DNA of 8,606 bases from Betaproteobacteria bacterium (GTDB taxonomy: Bacteria > Pseudomonadota > Gammaproteobacteria > Burkholderiales > Rhodocyclaceae), in the NCBI GenBank assembly GCA_028868235.1, contig JAGWUW010000086.1, forward strand, positions 1 to 8,606. Reading direction: 5' to 3'. How positions within the stretch are numbered: the stretch's first letter is position 1; every line of letters starts with the position of its first letter. The position numbers and the translations under genes are program-made. The notes below the pieces were generated by a model. It saw only the letters and a list, made by a program, of their open reading frames with translations. It ran no database searches and was not told where the DNA came from. Shown here in pieces: positions 6,703-8,606 of this stretch.

Positions 6703-6796
6703 GGCTCTTGCAGTAGTCGACAGATCGCAGATTGTAGGCAAACCCCGGTTTTTTTTCGAGGCCTGCTTGCTCGAATTCGGTGTGATCGAGACTCAT
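6674..6796 (-). CDS. Possible 40-aa small ORF overlapping the ankyrin gene start
   Basis: It reads MSLDHTEFEQAGLEKK, PGFAYNLRSVDYCKSH and DRERHAPK, and ends with TAA 29 nt inside the ankyrin gene, in another frame. The composition is protein-like and hydrophilic. Its ATG follows the stop of a 19-aa ORF by one base (TAAGATG). The Shine-Dalgarno site is weak. It contains an A8 run; losing one A would join its first 15 or so codons to the ankyrin frame. It may be a small protein, the true N-terminus of the ankyrin protein reached by slippage, or chance. Confidence 0.3.
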   Translation of the reverse strand: MSLDHTEFEQAGLEKKPGFAYNLRSVDYCKSHDRERHAPK

Positions 6797-6797
6797 C

Positions 6798-6857
6798 TTA
6801 GTCTGGCGCCGCTTGCTTATGGCGCTGGTCTTTACGACGTTTGTTTGCGCGGTGCAT
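6798..6857 (-). CDS. Possible 19-aa very basic leader ORF
   Basis: It reads MHRANKRRKDQRHKQAAPD: eight Lys/Arg and two His among 19 residues. It is the first ATG ORF downstream of a candidate minus-strand promoter at 6878-6906 and ends one base before the 40-aa ORF. AGG lies 4 nt upstream of the ATG. It could be a leader peptide or a tiny nucleic-acid-binding protein, but an ORF this short is easily chance. Confidence 0.22.
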   Translation of the reverse strand: MHRANKRRKDQRHKQAAPD

Positions 6858-6877
6858 TAGCCTAGTTTAATGGGAGG

Positions 6878-6906
6878 AGTATCGATTGAAAATTTCCTTC
6901 CACCAA
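6878..6906 (-). promoter_or_regulatory. Candidate promoter for the ankyrin-aat-bpt gene string
   Basis: On the minus strand, TTGGTG (6901-6906) and GATACT (6878-6883) are separated by 17 nt. Matches to the sigma70 consensus are 3/6 and 4/6. Transcription would begin near 6871, just upstream of the 19-aa ORF. The position is sensible but the match is weak. Confidence 0.25.
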
Positions 6907-6993
6907 TGCAACGCTCATCCGCTACAGAATGATGGTGGCCATGAGGCCAAATTGGATCTGCATCGGACAAATCCGGATTGGTGCAGTGTTTAG
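6886..6993 (+). CDS. Possible 35-aa ORF with strong Shine-Dalgarno site and TTG start
   Basis: GGGAGGAG at 6872-6879 is a near-perfect ribosome site 6 to 8 nt before TTG at 6886. The frame reads MKISFHQCNAHPLQNDG and GHEAKLDLHRTNPDWCSV, then TAG. It has two cysteines and four histidines, which could bind a metal, but I recognise no family. No plus-strand promoter was found, and the same bases hold the weak minus-strand promoter candidate. The ribosome site could therefore be coincidence or the remnant of a decayed gene. Confidence 0.27.
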   Translation: MKISFHQCNAHPLQNDGGHEAKLDLHRTNPDWCSV

Positions 6994-7015
6994 AATTGTT
7001 ACCGATTGCGGACGT

Positions 7016-7037
7016 AAAAAAGCGGCCTGTTCGCCGC
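7016..7037 (-). terminator. Rho-independent terminator of the NlpC/P60 gene
   Basis: On the minus strand, GCGGC-GAACAG-GCCGC (7037 to 7022) is followed directly by six T (7021-7016). It begins 8 nt after the NlpC/P60 stop codon. The plus strand has no T run after the hairpin, so it works in one direction only. Confidence 0.75.
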
Positions 7038-7045
7038 CGGATGAA

Positions 7046-7552
7046 TCAGTTGCCTTCGAGAATTCGTCGGGCGCCGTTGTAGCGCTGAATCCAGTAGCTG
7101 CTGTCCATGCTCTCGACACGGACTTCTGCACCGGTACGTGGTGCGTGCATGAAGTGGTTGTCGCCGAGGTAAATGCCAACGTGCGAAAAAGCACGGCGCA
7201 TGGTGTTGAAGAACACGAGATCGCCCGGCTTTAGTTGACTGGCATCGATCTGCTGGCCAACTTCGCTCATTTCCTTCGCGGTACGCGGTAGCGAGGCACC
7301 AATACTGTCCTTGAAGACCAAGCGGACAAAGCCACTGCAGTCAAGGCCGCTGTCTTCATTGTTACCACCGAAGCGATAGCGAACGCCGACTAGCTTGAGC
7401 CCTTGCAGAATGACATCCTGTGCGGCGTTGGTGTAACGTTCCAGAAAGGACGGTTGCTCATCCTTACGGATTTGCTCGGCTGCCGTGGATGCACCAATCC
7501 CGCTGGCGAGCAGCGAAACAGATAGCAGTAGGGAGGCCAATACTTTATGCAT
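7046..7552 (-). CDS. Secreted NlpC/P60 (C40) cysteine peptidase
   Basis: A 168-aa protein with a signal peptide at residues 1-25 (MHKVLASLLLSVSLLASGIG, ending STAA). The NlpC/P60 domain spans about 40-165: YRFGGN (59-64), LDCSGFV with catalytic C72, PRTAKEM (89-95), LKPGDLVFF (107-115), SHVGIYLG with catalytic H124, and HAP with H136 as the third residue. Such enzymes cut peptide stems of peptidoglycan, often the D-Glu-mDAP bond, in the periplasm. It is related to E. coli MepS-type endopeptidases, but lacks a lipobox and extra binding domains, so it is a short single-domain form. The ATG has CAGGG 2-3 nt upstream. It is a single gene with its own terminator, divergent from the acuI-like gene. 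Confidence 0.93.
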   Translation of the reverse strand: MHKVLASLLLSVSLLASGIGASTAAEQIRKDEQPSFLERYTNAAQDVILQGLKLVGVRYRFGGNNEDSGLDCSGFVRLVFKDSIGASLPRTAKEMSEVGQQIDASQLKPGDLVFFNTMRRAFSHVGIYLGDNHFMHAPRTGAEVRVESMDSSYWIQRYNGARRILEGN

Positions 7553-7621
7553 AGCCCTGAAATGTATTTGAAAAATGGATAGCTGTAAAGGTGCGATAAA
7601 AATTCACGGAGTACAACTATG

Positions 7622-7642
7622 TTCATACTCTGTAATTATGAA
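7622..7642 (+). promoter_or_regulatory. Inverted repeat, possible operator between nlpC/P60 and acuI-like genes
   Basis: TTCATA (7622-7627) and TATGAA (7637-7642) are a perfect 6-bp inverted repeat with a 9-nt spacer. TACAAT at 7643-7648, a 5/6 match to a -10 box, directly follows, so a bound regulator would cover the -35 region of the acuI-like promoter. The region from about 7560 to 7655 is AT-rich. The regulator is unknown. Confidence 0.4.
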
Positions 7643-7674
7643 TACAATTTATTTCCTGAGGAGTGAGGAGAATT

Positions 7675-8606
7675 ATGGATTCCTTCAAGGCACTGCTGAT
7701 TGAGGAGCGTGACGGCAAGGTGGTCAATAGTTTCGTTCAGATGAGCGAAAGCCAGTTGGACGCTGGCGATGTCACGATTCGCGTTGCCTACTCAAGTGTT
7801 AATTACAAGGACGCATTGGCGGCGACGGGGGCTGGCAAGATCATTCGTCGCTTCCCTTGCGTAGGGGGCATTGATCTATCCGGTACGGTCATCACCAGCA
7901 GGGATGTGCGTTTCAAGCCGGGCGATCAGGTCATTGCCACCAGCTTCGATATCGGCGTTGCTCATCATGGAGGCTATGCTGAAATCGCCCGTGTGCCGGG
8001 AGACTGGGTGGTTTCTCTGCCGGCTGGGCTTACCCTGTACGACGCCATGGCCCTTGGAACGGCTGGCTTCACGGCTGCGCTCGGTATCGTGCGCATGGAA
8101 GAAAATGGCCTGCGTCCGGAAAAGGGGCCGGTTATCGTGACTGGTGCGACTGGCGGAGTCGGTAGCCTAGCAGTCGATATGCTGGCCAAGATTGGCTACC
8201 ATGTCGTCGCGCTGACCGGTAAGGAAAGCGAGAGCGAGTATCTGCGCAGCCTGGGTGCGGCCGAGATCATGTTGCGCCAGAGTATCGACTTGGCGAAGAT
8301 TCGGCCATTGGATCGTGGCCGCTGGGCTGGTGCCGTGGATAACCTGGGCGGCGATGTGCTGGCCTGGATCGCCAGCACCATGGAGCAGGGCGGAACAATC
8401 GCCAGTATCGGTCTCGCGGCCAGCCATAAGCTGAATACGACAGTCATGCCCTTTATCCTGCGTGGCGTTTCCTTGCTTGGTGTCGATTCCGGCTATATCC
8501 GCGAGCCGTACCGTAGCGGGGTCTGGCAACGCCTGGCGACCGACTTGCGGCCGCCGCATCTGGCCTCGATGTCGCGCCGTATTGCCTTCGCTGACCTGCC
8601 GGCGAT
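7675..8606 (+). CDS. acuI: Acrylyl-CoA reductase AcuI/YhdH-family, zinc-free MDR (3' end cut)
   Basis: About 310 residues are visible of an expected 325-330; the frame is open to the window edge. The order of motifs fits the YhdH/AcuI branch of the medium-chain dehydrogenase/reductase family: SSVNYKDALAATG (40-52), PCVGGIDLSGTV (61-72), HHGGYAEIARVP (97-108), LGTAGFTAAL (127-136) and the NADPH-binding VTGATGGVGSLAVDML (155-170). The structural zinc-binding cysteines of alcohol dehydrogenases are absent. AcuI reduces toxic acryloyl-CoA to propionyl-CoA with NADPH, for example in DMSP or 3-hydroxypropionate metabolism. YhdH-like members are also annotated as quinone oxidoreductases, so the substrate is inferred from similarity. 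GAGGAG at 7665-7670 gives a strong ribosome site for the ATG. Confidence 0.9.
   Translation, partial: MDSFKALLIEERDGKVVNSFVQMSESQLDAGDVTIRVAYSSVNYKDALAATGAGKIIRRFPCVGGIDLSGTVITSRDVRFKPGDQVIATSFDIGVAHHGGYAEIARVPGDWVVSLPAGLTLYDAMALGTAGFTAALGIVRMEENGLRPEKGPVIVTGATGGVGSLAVDMLAKIGYHVVALTGKESESEYLRSLGAAEIMLRQSIDLAKIRPLDRGRWAGAVDNLGGDVLAWIASTMEQGGTIASIGLAASHKLNTTVMPFILRGVSLLGVDSGYIREPYRSGVWQRLATDLRPPHLASMSRRIAFADLPA

Noticed and set aside
6741..6885. Searched for a tRNA or small RNA in this gene-poor stretch
   Set aside because: No cloverleaf, CCA end or T-arm consensus, and no hairpin plus T run on either strand.
1..8606. CRISPR arrays, insertion sequence ends, attachment sites and phage or toxin-antitoxin genes
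   Set aside because: No regularly spaced direct repeats, transposase, integrase or toxin motifs seen; the genes look like ordinary chromosomal ones.

Overview
The window looks like chromosomal DNA of a GC-rich Gram-negative bacterium, most likely a betaproteobacterium of the Rhodocyclales (Dechloromonas/Azonexus-like). That placement is an inference from three things: the aat-bpt pair of N-degron aminoacyl transferases, a flavocytochrome-c sulfide dehydrogenase-type flavoprotein, and an AcuI/YhdH-type reductase. No tRNA, rRNA, CRISPR array, insertion sequence or obvious phage gene was seen.

Layout. (1) 1-573 (+) is the C-terminal part of a FccB/SoxF-like FAD protein that starts outside the window. 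(2) 638-1599 (-) is a two-gene unit of exported proteins: a periplasmic ankyrin-repeat protein and a DUF411-like protein, overlapping by 7 nt. (3) 1663-2045 (+) is an acylphosphatase gene with a good sigma70-type promoter, read divergently from the ankyrin gene. (4) 2080 to about 6857 (-) is a long, tightly packed gene string. In transcription order it holds two possible small ORFs (19 and 40 aa), a cytoplasmic ankyrin protein, a possible 27-aa ORF, aat, bpt, an exported MliC-YbaY two-domain protein, an exported protein of unknown function, an exported CapA-family protein, and a MaoC-like hydratase. Gaps between its main genes are a few bases or overlaps, so an operon is likely. (5) 6742-7045 has no long gene; it holds the small ORFs, a weak promoter candidate and a rho-independent terminator. 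(6) 7046-7552 (-) is a secreted NlpC/P60 peptidase, divergent from (7) the acuI-like gene at 7675 (+), which runs off the right edge. Between these two lies an inverted repeat placed like an operator.

How the genes may work together. Aat puts Leu/Phe on N-terminal Lys/Arg, and Bpt puts Leu on N-terminal Asp/Glu. Together they feed proteins to ClpS/ClpAP, so their coupling makes sense. Less expected is that the same gene string continues into envelope proteins: a lysozyme-inhibitor-like domain fused to a YbaY domain, an unknown secreted protein, and CapA. With the NlpC/P60 gene nearby, the region has a cell-envelope flavour. I see no clear new defence or mobile system. The most original signals are the chain of small ORFs around the ankyrin/aat start, the A8 run that could join two frames, the MliC-YbaY fusion inside an N-degron operon, and the altered metal-site residues of the DUF411 protein.
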